Below the pieces are notes generated by a model that was not told where the DNA came from, ran no database searches, and saw only the letters and a list, made by a program, of their open reading frames with translations. Of a stretch of DNA of 34,016 nucleotides, positions 21,080 to 28,200 are shown piece by piece. The position numbers and the translations under genes were made by a program. Source of the DNA: an uncultured Lacinutrix sp. (lineage in GTDB: Bacteria > Bacteroidota > Bacteroidia > Flavobacteriales > Flavobacteriaceae); NCBI GenBank assembly GCA_937129145.1, contig CAKZMU010000061.1, positions 1 to 34,016 on the forward strand, in the 5' to 3' direction. How positions within the stretch are numbered: position 1 is the stretch's first letter; every line of letters begins with the position of its first letter.

Positions 21080-21874
21080 ATGGAGGAAATATTAAAAAAG
21101 TATGAAGCTAGGGTTGCAGAAGCAAATAAAAAACTTCAAAAAGCTAAAGACAACCTCAATAGAGAGAGATGTAAAAAAAGAGAGGGTATAAAGAAATTCC
21201 TTAACTCCCTTAACGATTTGAAACAATCCAATATCTACAAAATAACACCAGAAGGTAGGATATACAACAAAATGACCTTTAAAGAACTAACCTCATCACC
21301 TTATTGTAGTATAAAAACCCCTGATGGTAGAAAAGGATATTCAAGAATAAAGTTAACAGCTACAAATTTAGTAAAAAACCCTAAAAAATACGATAAAATA
21401 GTATGTTTAGATTCAGACGATACCAATTATCATCCCTCAAACTTAGAATGGGCACCAACACTATACGGAGAGTGTATATTTAACAAAAAGACCGACAAAA
21501 AAATAAGGAACAAGATAAGGGTACTATATAATCATTGTTACAATGAGAAATCGCCCGATTATAAGGATTATGGTAAAAAAGGTATAAAAATATGCAAGCA
21601 GTGGCGAGAGGACAGTATATCTTTCTTAAGATGGGCGAAGGAAAGTGGTTACGAAAAAGGCAATTGGCTGTACAGGTACGATAAGGAAGGCAACTATACC
21701 CCCGAGAACTGTTACTGGGGGAAGCCTTTTAAGCTAAAGCTGAACTGTGAAATGATCGCCGCTATAAAAGAAGATGATATCAATACAAGAAAACAGATAG
21801 CCGACAAATACCAAATTTCCTACGAAAGGGTAAGACAAGTAAAGAACGACATTAAAACAAAGACCTGTAAATAA
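21080..21874 (+). CDS. Homing endonuclease-related protein with coiled-coil N terminus (264 aa)
   Basis: The core carries two marks of phage HNH/AP2-type mobile proteins: 'LDSDDTNYHPSNLEW' near 110-124, and the motif YKDYGKKGIKICKQW (161-175) with YEKGNWLYRYDKEGNY and PENCYW (191-213). The C-terminal HTH (RKQIADKYQISYERVRQV) would read the target. The first 48 residues are a separate coiled coil (EILKKYEARVAEANKKLQKA), which may be captured from a neighbouring gene. Starts two bases after the previous stop. Confidence 0.72.
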   Translation: MEEILKKYEARVAEANKKLQKAKDNLNRERCKKREGIKKFLNSLNDLKQSNIYKITPEGRIYNKMTFKELTSSPYCSIKTPDGRKGYSRIKLTATNLVKNPKKYDKIVCLDSDDTNYHPSNLEWAPTLYGECIFNKKTDKKIRNKIRVLYNHCYNEKSPDYKDYGKKGIKICKQWREDSISFLRWAKESGYEKGNWLYRYDKEGNYTPENCYWGKPFKLKLNCEMIAAIKEDDINTRKQIADKYQISYERVRQVKNDIKTKTCK

Positions 21875-21882
21875 CGATTGAT

Positions 21883-22086
21883 ATGGAAGATAAAGTCTTT
21901 ATGTACAAATATGCGGATATCCTGACAGTAACCTTACTGGTGTACTTACTTATAATGATATTTCTATCATGTATGGTCAATTCATTTTTTGGGGATAGGG
22001 GGCTGCTCATATTCTTGTCAATTGTGTTCCTGATAAAAAATCCATTATATTCCTATTACTTTCATTTAGGTAACTTCCAATATTAA
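21883..22086 (+). CDS. Small membrane protein (67 aa)
   Basis: Two strongly hydrophobic segments (ILTVTLLVYLLIMIFLSCMV and GLLIFLSIVFLIKN) predict two inner-membrane helices. Unknown role; holin-like size, but no lysis gene lies beside it. Confidence 0.65.
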   Translation: MEDKVFMYKYADILTVTLLVYLLIMIFLSCMVNSFFGDRGLLIFLSIVFLIKNPLYSYYFHLGNFQY

Positions 22087-22096
22087 AAATCGCGGC

Positions 22097-22246
22097 ATGA
22101 AAGAAAAACAATTTGAATGGACAGAAGCTAAAAAAGTAAAATGTAGAGAGTGTTTTGAGAAATTCTCACACTTAGTTATAATAAAACTACAAGGAGTACC
22201 CCTATGTCCAGAGTGCTTCGAACAAAATACAGGTTACGGACAATAA
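22097..22246 (+). CDS. Small zinc-ribbon protein (49 aa)
   Basis: CRECFEKF near 16-23 and CPECFEQN near 37-44 make a clear CxxC...CxxC zinc ribbon. Function unknown; such mini-ribbons in phages may bind nucleic acid or host polymerase. Confidence 0.7.
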   Translation: MKEKQFEWTEAKKVKCRECFEKFSHLVIIKLQGVPLCPECFEQNTGYGQ

Positions 22247-22254
22247 ATTAAATT

Positions 22255-22465
22255 ATGATAGCAGTATTCACAAGATTTAAAAAAGACTACTTACAAATGA
22301 ACTTCTACCCTAGAAAGACCTTTATACACATAGCTTCTACAAAGGATATAAGGGGGCAGAAAATTCGATGGAGTGGTGACAGGATTCGATTTTCAATATA
22401 ACGATTATGTATTCGATGCATATAGAGAGTTAGAAGTAGTACAACCAGAACTATTCGTCTATTAA
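22255..22465 (+). pseudogene. Frame-interrupted small gene
   Basis: The first frame (22255-22401) reads MIAVFTRFKKDYLQMNFYPR onward to DIRG and then turns into an unlikely basic tail (QKIRWSGDRIRFSI). The +1 frame carries a protein-like, acidic continuation, KFDGVVTGFDFQYNDYVFDA then YRELEVVQPELFVY, ending at 22465 with no good start of its own. A shift at the AGGGGGCAGAAAA stretch (22351-22363) would join them into about 70 residues. Either a base error/mutation or recoding; I cannot tell which. Confidence 0.55.
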
Positions 22466-22481
22466 TAAATCCGCCGCGAAG

Positions 22482-22766
22482 ATGAAACACAAAAAAGGAA
22501 TATTCTACAAAAGACCAGATAAAGATAGATTCGATGTAATAGACGATAGTACGGTAATACTATGCACAGAATCAACTAACAAAGAATCCTTCACGGGAGT
22601 ATGTGTAGAAAAAGGAAACAACTCCCATGTAGGACAATACAGTGAACACTGGACATCAAATATCTTCACCCAACAGGTACACATAGAAACATACCCTTTA
22701 ATAGAATGTTGTTGTACTAAAGACAAACACCTTTGTTATACCAGATGTACCCTACTGGAGGAATAA
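22482..22766 (+). CDS. Hypothetical Cys-rich protein (94 aa)
   Basis: Seven or so cysteines, most near the C-terminal end (ECCCTKDKHLCYTRC), suggest metal binding. No family recognised. Confidence 0.65.
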   Translation: MKHKKGIFYKRPDKDRFDVIDDSTVILCTESTNKESFTGVCVEKGNNSHVGQYSEHWTSNIFTQQVHIETYPLIECCCTKDKHLCYTRCTLLEE

Positions 22767-22781
22767 CTACCAATATATAAA

Positions 22782-23681
22782 TTATTCAATCCAACTTTTA
22801 TTTTTTAAAACATTTACTATAGTAGTAATAGATACATTGTATTTTTTACATAACTCTTCTTTGGATAAATTGGATTTTCTAATCTCTTTAACTTTTTTAT
22901 AGGATAATTTTAATCCCTTTTTATTTATGGAATTTTCTTTGCGTGTAATCCATCTACAATTACTAGGATTGTACCCTAGGTCTGAGTTTTTTCTATCTAT
23001 TTCTAAATGTTCTTTGAATCCATTTTTCATTGACCAATCATAGAACGTTTTAAAATCTTCTAGCCATTCTTTACATATTTTTATACCTTTTCCTCCATAT
23101 ATTCCATAACTTTTTGCTTTGGGGTTATAACACCTCTTTTTCATTCCTTGAAATCGTTTATATAAAGGATGGTAAGATAAATTATGTTTTTTACAACCAC
23201 AACAATTAGGTATATTCTTACTAGCAACAAGAGAAGGGTGATAAGCCTTTATTTTTCCACAAATACATTTACAATTAATACGTCTTTGTTTTTTACCCTT
23301 CCAAATATAGGGTATTCCTTCTCCTACAACCGTAAAGTTGTTTATAACAGTACCTGGCTCGAATTCTATTAGATTTTTGCCGTTTATCTCTTTTATGTTT
23401 GTCCAATATAAGTTATCGGGCAAATAGTTCAATCTATTCCCATCTTTGAAAGATAACCTATCATACAATTCGGGATTAGGGTTTTCAACAAACGTAGTTC
23501 CTAATAGAGAGTATAGATACTTAGTTATTCTCTTTCCCTCAACGTTAAGTTTCAATCTGTGATATCCCAAACTATGAATATTAGTGGAAAGTATATTGTT
23601 TGTAGATATGTTCAGTACTTCCCCTTCAGTACTTATTTTATAGTACTTTTCGTAGCCTTTTAGTGGTGCCCATTTTTTCAT
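22782..23681 (-). CDS. Homing endonuclease with NUMOD4 and HTH, inverted to its neighbours (299 aa)
   Basis: N terminus is NUMOD4-like (WAPLKGYEKYYKISTEGEV) followed by an HNH_3-type stretch (FKDGNRLNYLPDNLYW, 78-93). A zinc cluster follows (C138, C140, C142, C160, C161, C163 region). Then comes LYKRFQGMKKRCYNP with YGIYGGKGIKICKEW (192-206) and CRW at 242-244, the same module as in the gene at 21080. The C terminus is an HTH (SKEELCKKYNVSITTIVNVL). It lies opposite in strand to everything around it, as expected of an inserted mobile gene. Confidence 0.82.
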   Translation of the reverse strand: MKKWAPLKGYEKYYKISTEGEVLNISTNNILSTNIHSLGYHRLKLNVEGKRITKYLYSLLGTTFVENPNPELYDRLSFKDGNRLNYLPDNLYWTNIKEINGKNLIEFEPGTVINNFTVVGEGIPYIWKGKKQRRINCKCICGKIKAYHPSLVASKNIPNCCGCKKHNLSYHPLYKRFQGMKKRCYNPKAKSYGIYGGKGIKICKEWLEDFKTFYDWSMKNGFKEHLEIDRKNSDLGYNPSNCRWITRKENSINKKGLKLSYKKVKEIRKSNLSKEELCKKYNVSITTIVNVLKNKSWIE

Positions 23682-23990
23682 ACAACAAATATATGTAAAA
23701 TAAATGACATTAGCAAGAAACTTAATTTTTATTTACCCCCCTCCCTATAATCAATTACAATATTCGTACCCCCCACTCAACTGTCCTTAGCATTCATGTC
23801 CCCATCGTTACCGAGATTTCCAGCATCCCCACCTCTTTATATCAATGCCTTTAAACCTAGCTTAAAACGCCTTGGAACGTTTTAGGTTTTTTCTTTTTAT
23901 TTTACCTATCTCAAACTAAACTCTATTTTTAGCAGTATGTTAACAGTATTTAGGACTACTCAATATTTAGCACTATCTTTATATGCTTTT
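23682..23990 (+). other. Intergenic region with C-rich tract
   Basis: No gene seen in these 309 bases. From about 23736 to 23832 the plus strand is unusually C-rich (repeated CCCC and CCCCCC runs, almost no G), very unlike the rest of the window. A terminator follows at 23853. Strand-biased, G-poor sequence like this could be single-stranded DNA or RNA binding sites; meaning unknown. Confidence 0.5.
23853..23892 (+). terminator. Strong bipartite terminator
   Basis: AAACCT and AAAACG pair with CGTTTT and AGGTTT (12 pairs with a 5-base bulge), followed by a T-rich tail. It separates the homing-endonuclease region from the small-gene block. Confidence 0.75.
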
Positions 23991-24046
23991 GCGCGGAGTT
24001 ATATCAATAGAAATTTTAACATTATTTAATTGATTTTAACTTTTTG

Positions 24047-24081
24047 TTAACATAATTGTATGCTATTAAGCCTTATCTTTG
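24047..24081 (+). promoter_or_regulatory. TTAACA-type promoter for the gene at 24116
   Basis: TTAACA (24047-24052), 21 bases, TATCTTTG (24074-24081). First clear member of the promoter family of the right-hand block. Confidence 0.7.
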
Positions 24082-24115
24082 GTGTATAATCAATAACCCT
24101 TTAAATTATAGTATT

Positions 24116-24431
24116 ATGAAATCACAATCTTTAATCTCTTTATTTACAGGTCAATGTTTTATTGTAGGCATGGACCACAATTATAATTACTACTATTCGT
24201 CTAAGACTGAAAACAGGGAATGGCACGAAATAAATGAAGAAATATATAACGAATCTTTTAACAGTCCTTTAGTACAAAATATCATTAACCTTTAAGTTTA
24301 AAGACATATCATTATATGATGATTGTGTATGGCACAAATTTAGTTTTGTATCGGGCAATTACAAAGGCACATATTCTTTCACTATATTTAAAGATAAAAT
24401 TAACAGTTTAGATATTTGGGAAATTAAATAA
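24116..24431 (+). CDS. Small gene split by a CTT-TAA site; possible +1 frameshift product
   Basis: The zero-frame product (24116-24295, 59 aa, begins MKSQSLISLFTGQCFIVGM) ends at CTT-TAA-G. In the +1 frame a protein-like stretch continues to 24431 (KFKDISLYDDCVWHKFSFVS, then GNYKGTYSFTIFKD and INSLDIWEIK) with no start codon of its own. Slippage of the Leu tRNA from CTT to TTT would fuse the two into about 103 residues, as in prfB. A one-base mutation or sequence error is the alternative. The ATG at 24116 is chosen because the promoter lies between it and an upstream TTG. Confidence 0.6.
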
Positions 24432-24445
24432 AATTTAACATTTGG

Positions 24446-24471
24446 CGGGCAATATATTGACGTGTTGCCCG
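24446..24471 (+). promoter_or_regulatory. Hairpin CGGGCAA/TTGCCCG
   Basis: A 7-bp GC-rich stem with a 12-base loop between two genes, not followed by a T run. Possible processing or attenuation site. Confidence 0.45.
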
Positions 24472-24481
24472 TTATACTAAT

Positions 24482-24496
24482 ATAACCCTTTAAATT
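24482..24496 (+). repeat. Repeated leader ATAACCCTTTAAATT
   Basis: Identical 15 bases at 24093-24107 and 24482-24496, eight and nine bases before the ATGs at 24116 and 24506. Not a Shine-Dalgarno sequence; perhaps a translation enhancer or regulator site. Confidence 0.55.
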
Positions 24497-24505
24497 TATA
24501 TCATT

Positions 24506-24787
24506 ATGACAACGGCACAAAAAAATCAGGCTTATTTAAATATGTTAAGCGATGTACACTACAATGTATTGTTTGACCATACATACAATACCATTACGAT
24601 ATATGAGTCTTCTAATGGACTTGATCCTGAAAATGATTTGGGGGATGACTATGAGGAGTGGCTAACCGATGACCTTTTTACATATATAGAAATGATGCCC
24701 GACGAATTAACGGAATTTATCGACACTTTTGTTTTTGACGTTGTATGGGATACCGATTACTTTCAAGCTGAGACGCATGGTTATTAA
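24506..24787 (+). CDS. Hypothetical very acidic protein (93 aa)
   Basis: About a quarter Asp/Glu in the second half (NDLGDDYEEWLTDDLFTYIE). DNA-mimic proteins have such composition, but nothing specific supports this. Unknown. Confidence 0.68.
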   Translation: MTTAQKNQAYLNMLSDVHYNVLFDHTYNTITIYESSNGLDPENDLGDDYEEWLTDDLFTYIEMMPDELTEFIDTFVFDVVWDTDYFQAETHGY

Positions 24788-24848
24788 TTCAAACTATAAC
24801 AAAACAATAATAATTGAATGAAAAATCATTCACTAAATACACCTACTT

Positions 24849-24947
24849 ATGACCATTAAGAATCTTTATTTAACAATTGCCCGTGCAATGGGATTAGTAC
24901 TATTATTAACCGCCATACTAATGGCAACTAAAATAACAACATTATGA
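24849..24947 (+). CDS. Membrane micro-protein (32 aa)
   Basis: MTIKNLYLTIARAMGLVLLL and TAILMAT form one membrane helix. Overlaps the next gene (ATGA). Confidence 0.5.
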   Translation: MTIKNLYLTIARAMGLVLLLTAILMATKITTL

Positions 24948-25048
24948 AACCAAAGTTAAAACTAAAGGACTATCTTATTATCTCAATACCTTTTTGGATT
25001 GCAACGGTATGCTTTGCAATAGTATGTGCCTTAATCGATTCGATTTAA
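24944..25048 (+). CDS. Membrane micro-protein (34 aa)
   Basis: Basic start (MKPKLKLKDYL) then one membrane helix (IISIPFWIATVCFAIVCALI). Pair with the previous gene; role unknown. Confidence 0.52.
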   Translation: MKPKLKLKDYLIISIPFWIATVCFAIVCALIDSI

Positions 25049-25067
25049 TTATTAAAAAGACTATATT

Positions 25068-25451
25068 ATGACAAATTACCCTAAAAACTTAAAATATCCT
25101 TATAGTAATTACACTCAATTACTACAGGTGTTAAAACAATTGGCAAGATATTTCGATGTGTTCGATATACAACCTAGTCAACTACACTATGTATGTTATC
25201 AGCAAACCAGTAATGGGCAACTACATAATAGGATATATTTGACCGACGAAGGCTTAAAAAGACGACATAGTATGTTAAATACGGATGTTAAAAAAGTAGA
25301 TAACGGGCAATTAAAACCTATTGTAAACGTAGATTTTGAACTAGAGTTATACCCTAATGATTGCAATGATAACCATATTGAAAGTGCTGTTAAGCGCGCT
25401 GTTAAAGAAATCGCAATGGATGGAAGTATAAAGAAAAAACAAACAGCTTAG
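25068..25451 (+). CDS. Hypothetical protein (127 aa)
   Basis: Mixed helix/strand protein with a basic C-terminal end (AVKRAVKEIAMDGSIKKKQ). Preceded by the A-rich leader ending attATG that is typical in this block. Not recognised. Confidence 0.7.
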   Translation: MTNYPKNLKYPYSNYTQLLQVLKQLARYFDVFDIQPSQLHYVCYQQTSNGQLHNRIYLTDEGLKRRHSMLNTDVKKVDNGQLKPIVNVDFELELYPNDCNDNHIESAVKRAVKEIAMDGSIKKKQTA

Positions 25452-25501
25452 ATACTAAGGTAACTAAGTAAGTAACTAACCTTTAACAAAAAAATAACAT
25501 T

Positions 25502-25687
25502 ATGAGATTTCAAACAGTAGATTACACGCCACAAATTGTATCACTTATTATGGCGCGCCAAAGTAAAACAAAGGTAGAGGGAATAGAAATAATACTACCC
25601 AAACAAGGCTACACAATGACCTATAAAGAAAGGTTAAAGGATGCCAAAGAGAAAGCCAATAATATTAACACTTTAATACTAAGTTAA
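25502..25687 (+). CDS. Hypothetical small basic protein (61 aa)
   Basis: MRFQTVDYTPQIVSLIMARQ, later a charged helix (YKERLKDAKEKANNIN). One base before the next gene. Unknown. Confidence 0.6.
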   Translation: MRFQTVDYTPQIVSLIMARQSKTKVEGIEIILPKQGYTMTYKERLKDAKEKANNINTLILS

Positions 25688-25688
25688 G

Positions 25689-25892
25689 ATGAAAACAATT
25701 GAAATAGATGGAGTATTCCACAACTTACATAGCGACCAACAAGATATGTATTACCTTATTAAATCCTTTATGGAATATAGGGTCGATAATGATACCTTTG
25801 ATAGTGAAGGCATAGAAGTAACTCTCGAAGATATGATAACGGTATTCAGGGTTGCCCGAAAAGAAACGGGTTATTTTACGGAGTTTAATTAG
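25689..25892 (+). CDS. Hypothetical small acidic protein (67 aa)
   Basis: Helical, acidic (HSDQQDMYYLIKSFMEY). Directly follows the previous gene. Unknown. Confidence 0.62.
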   Translation: MKTIEIDGVFHNLHSDQQDMYYLIKSFMEYRVDNDTFDSEGIEVTLEDMITVFRVARKETGYFTEFN

Positions 25893-25912
25893 GTCAATTC
25901 AATTATATTTTG

Positions 25913-25920
25913 TATATTTG
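25913..25920 (+). promoter_or_regulatory. -7 box of the HTH gene promoter
   Basis: TATATTTG matches TAnnTTTG; the first operator begins two bases later. The -33 element is weak. Confidence 0.55.
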
Positions 25921-25921
25921 G

Positions 25922-25943
25922 ACATCAAACCTAGAATAGATGT
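25922..25943 (+). promoter_or_regulatory. Operator 1: ACATCAAA-CCTAGA-ATAGATGT
   Basis: Imperfect palindrome just after the -7 box and covering the HTH gene's ATG (25940). Shares its layout and the core TAGAATAG with operator 2. Confidence 0.65.
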
Positions 25944-26143
25944 ACATAATAATCAAGAAAGACACCCAAAAAACAGCCGTTGTTAAGGAAATTTCGCAGG
26001 TAGCGGAGTATCTTTACGTAAGTAGACAGACAATTTACAACAATTTAAACCCATACTCAAACAAAAAGGTATGGGAAACAAAGAATTTCACCGTTTATAG
26101 GGCGGATTTCGTACAAATAAAGTCTAATCGGGGCAAAAGTTGA
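25940..26143 (+). CDS. Small HTH regulator, probably autoregulated (67 aa)
   Basis: Residues about 16-36 (KEISQVAEYLYVSRQTIYNN) form a helix-turn-helix like that of phage MerR/excisionase-type small regulators. Two copies of a palindromic site lie exactly at its start and end, which suggests that it represses its own promoter and perhaps the gene at 26195. Size fits a dimeric repressor. Confidence 0.72.
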   Translation: MYIIIKKDTQKTAVVKEISQVAEYLYVSRQTIYNNLNPYSNKKVWETKNFTVYRADFVQIKSNRGKS

Positions 26144-26164
26144 CATCTATACTAGAATAGGTGT
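26143..26164 (+). promoter_or_regulatory. Operator 2: ACATCTAT-ACTAGA-ATAGGTGT
   Basis: Near-perfect palindrome (7 of 8 arm pairs) starting on the last base of the HTH gene, 30 bases before the next ATG. Matches operator 1 at 17 of 22 positions. Confidence 0.65.
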
Positions 26165-26194
26165 ACAATAATCGCCACATAAAAAGATTGAACA

Positions 26195-26371
26195 ATGAAA
26201 ACAAAGGTAAAAACAGTACAACAACTGTTAGAATATAGCAGGGAATTACAAATAGATGGCAACAAACTAATGAGAATGGCGGATGAAGCCATAAAAGAAG
26301 CTGAATATCTTATATTACAGGATAGCAATACAGAGGAAATTGTTAGGGGATGTTTTTATAATCCCAACTAG
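26195..26371 (+). CDS. Hypothetical helical protein (58 aa)
   Basis: MKTKVKTVQQLLEYSRELQI and a long charged helix. Lies behind operator 2. Its 3' end contains the first of two similar hairpins (GTTAGGGGAT/ATCCCAAC). Confidence 0.6.
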   Translation: MKTKVKTVQQLLEYSRELQIDGNKLMRMADEAIKEAEYLILQDSNTEEIVRGCFYNPN

Positions 26372-26432
26372 GTCGAAAAAGTGTAAAAACCTTGGGAAAG
26401 CCCATGTTTAGGGGGTTAGGGATAATCCCAAC
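26342..26432 (+). repeat. Duplicated hairpin GTTAGGGAT...ATCCCAAC
   Basis: Copy one 26342-26368 (end of the previous gene), copy two 26415-26432. Both pair GTT/AAC and GGGAT/ATCCC with a bulged A. A TGGG/CCCA hairpin lies between. No T run, so not simple terminators. Confidence 0.5.
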
Positions 26433-26441
26433 AACTGTTTT

Positions 26442-26471
26442 AAGTGGTAAGAAGTGGTAAAAAGTGCAAAT
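26442..26471 (+). repeat. Three tandem 10-base repeats AAGTGGTAAR
   Basis: AAGTGGTAAG, AAGTGGTAAA, AAGTGCAAAT in direct order with a period of one helix turn, upstream of the gene at 26510. Iteron-like or activator-binding array. Confidence 0.55.
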
Positions 26472-26509
26472 AAAGGAACTTAGCGATTATATATATCTAA
26501 ATACATATT

Positions 26510-26812
26510 ATGGAATTTACAAAAGAAGTTAAACAGAACTGGTTAAAGAGTTTAAGAAGTGGTAAGTATCACCAAATACAGAATGATTATTGTGAAGGTG
26601 ATAGTGTACATCAGGCCACGGGACATTGTTGTTTGGTGGTACTTGATAGGACCGTTAACGATATGGGTATACATAGTGGTGGTGCATGGGAATCGTTGCC
26701 TATTGGATATGATGTGCTGGTTAAATTGAACGATGGTAAGGTAGATGAAAGTTATCCTTATGACTATTCTAATGTTATACCTTTTATTGAGGGTTTAGAG
26801 ACGGTTGACTAG
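26510..26812 (+). CDS. Conserved phage protein of 'LRSGKYxQ' type (100 aa)
   Basis: WLKSLRSGKYHQIQNDYCEG and GHCCLVVLD match a widespread phage protein pattern ('aLRSGkY.Q ... yCCLGVLc'). The two Cys are kept. Function unknown in the family. Confidence 0.72.
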   Translation: MEFTKEVKQNWLKSLRSGKYHQIQNDYCEGDSVHQATGHCCLVVLDRTVNDMGIHSGGAWESLPIGYDVLVKLNDGKVDESYPYDYSNVIPFIEGLETVD

Positions 26813-26880
26813 AGAAATTTATTTCGATAGGTATTTTGATTCTACCTTTTATTTTCTTTCGCGCGGAATTTTATATGTTG

Positions 26881-26911
26881 AAGCCCCAAACAAATACGTT
26901 AGGGGTTTTTT
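26881..26911 (+). terminator. Rho-independent terminator
   Basis: CCCC-A-AAC pairs with GTT-A-GGGG around six bases, followed by six Ts. Confidence 0.75.
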
Positions 26912-26996
26912 AGTGGACTATCTTATCTATTTAGTATGTTGGTATCATAATATTATTATCGTTACTTAGATAGGCTTATTTAATTTTATGATTCTT

Positions 26997-27030
26997 TTAA
27001 CATAAAACTACAATTGATTTATTATCTTTG
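26997..27030 (+). promoter_or_regulatory. TTAACA-type promoter for the gene at 27054
   Basis: TTAACA (26997-27002), 20 bases, TATCTTTG (27023-27030). Confidence 0.72.
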
Positions 27031-27053
27031 AGTAACAATAAAAACTTAATACC

Positions 27054-27326
27054 ATGAAAAATTATAACAAACAAATTACCTACAATAGTCAAAATGAATT
27101 TGTAAGATATGCAAGTGATAAAGGCTATCATATAGAGGTTATCGAGGGCGTTCTAAATGATACTTATATTATCTATAACGTAAATAAAGAACTATCTATA
27201 AAGGGTGTTAAAGGCAGAGATTTTATTATCCTTTATACACAGTTTTTAAGTTCATGGGCGAATACTTTTCACATTCTTACGACCAACGACGAAAACAAGG
27301 TAAATGAATTTTTAGAATTAGTTTAA
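27054..27326 (+). CDS. Hypothetical protein (90 aa)
   Basis: Begins MKNYNKQITYNSQNEFVRYA; mixed strands and helices. Unknown. Probably cotranscribed with the next four genes. Confidence 0.68.
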   Translation: MKNYNKQITYNSQNEFVRYASDKGYHIEVIEGVLNDTYIIYNVNKELSIKGVKGRDFIILYTQFLSSWANTFHILTTNDENKVNEFLELV

Positions 27327-27337
27327 ATCCTAATATT

Positions 27338-27715
27338 ATGACATCTAAACAAGTTAACAAAATAGACATTGATTGCATTTTAGAACATTACCTTATTTGT
27401 GCTTTATGGTCATCTACTAACGAAGAACTGGGGACACATTTTGATGAGCATTTTTCAACTTCTGACTTTTGTGCGGAATCTATTGATAATGCAAAGAAAG
27501 ATATTAGAGCCTTCCTATTACTCGCGCCAAAGAAAACGGTAAAAAAGATGGAATTGTCTCAAATAGGACACGATTTTTGGCTAACTAGAAACCACCATGG
27601 AGCGGGTTTTTGGGATCGAAATTTAGGTGAACTGGGCGATAAGTTAACAGAAATATCAAAGCAATTCACAGAATTGAATTTATTTGAGAATAACGGAAAA
27701 GTAATAATTGAATAA
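27338..27715 (+). CDS. Conserved phage protein with GHDFWLTRNHHGAGFWDR motif (125 aa)
   Basis: Residues 84-101 carry a motif found in phage proteins of very many hosts ('GHDFWLTRNGHGAGFWDR', then LGELGDKLT). The N-terminal half (DIDCILEHYLICALWSSTNE) is also typical. The role of the family is not known to me; it is usually among early accessory genes. Confidence 0.8.
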   Translation: MTSKQVNKIDIDCILEHYLICALWSSTNEELGTHFDEHFSTSDFCAESIDNAKKDIRAFLLLAPKKTVKKMELSQIGHDFWLTRNHHGAGFWDRNLGELGDKLTEISKQFTELNLFENNGKVIIE

Positions 27716-27718
27716 GTT

Positions 27719-27904
27719 ATGAAAGCAATTAAACACCCTTTAATGTACAAAGGTTTTATTATTAAAATTAGAAATAATAAGACAACAAACAACGAACCAA
27801 AATTATTTGCATACAACTATACAACGGATATATTTTTAAATCCTATTTATAAAAAATGGGATGTATTAAAGAAAACAATTGATAATATTAAAACACTAAA
27901 CTAA
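27719..27904 (+). CDS. Hypothetical small basic protein (61 aa)
   Basis: MKAIKHPLMYKGFIIKIRNN; basic, with a beta-like pattern. Its first five residues are the same as in the next gene. Shares TAATG with it. Unknown. Confidence 0.6.
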   Translation: MKAIKHPLMYKGFIIKIRNNKTTNNEPKLFAYNYTTDIFLNPIYKKWDVLKKTIDNIKTLN

Positions 27905-28152
27905 TGAAAGCAATTAAACTAGATGATACTGGCAGCGTATTGATTGATACTAATGAAGGCTTTAACCTTTGGGTTGATGTTTGGCAAGAGGGTAACGAAT
28001 TACAGGCGGACTGGAACCAATATATTTTTCATTTAACAGATGAAAACGATATGAAAGTTAAAACCTTTCAAGAAAATGACGACAATGTAAGCGAATGTTT
28101 TAATCTTGCATTAAATTATTACGAAGAAAACTTTAACACAACGCTAAGATAA
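27904..28152 (+). CDS. Hypothetical acidic protein (82 aa)
   Basis: MKAIKLDDTGSVLIDTNEGF; strongly acidic, beta-rich then helical. Unknown. Confidence 0.65.
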   Translation: MKAIKLDDTGSVLIDTNEGFNLWVDVWQEGNELQADWNQYIFHLTDENDMKVKTFQENDDNVSECFNLALNYYEENFNTTLR

Positions 28153-28177
28153 TTTAATACTATTATTACTATCTTAG
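28144..28177 (+). promoter_or_regulatory. TTAACA-type promoter variant for 28201
   Basis: CTAAGA (28144-28149), 20 bases, TATCTTAG (28170-28177). CTAAGATA and TATCTTAG are also inverted copies of each other. Confidence 0.55.
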
Positions 28178-28200
28178 ATGTGTAATAAAAACTAATAATT

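Larger units (their letters stand above)
26813..27053 (+). other. Intergenic region with CGCGGAAT element, terminator and promoter
   Basis: No gene seen. It holds a GCGCGGAATTT element at 26861-26871 behind a T-rich tract, a terminator at 26881-26911, a stretch without clear features, and a promoter at 26997-27030. Confidence 0.6.
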
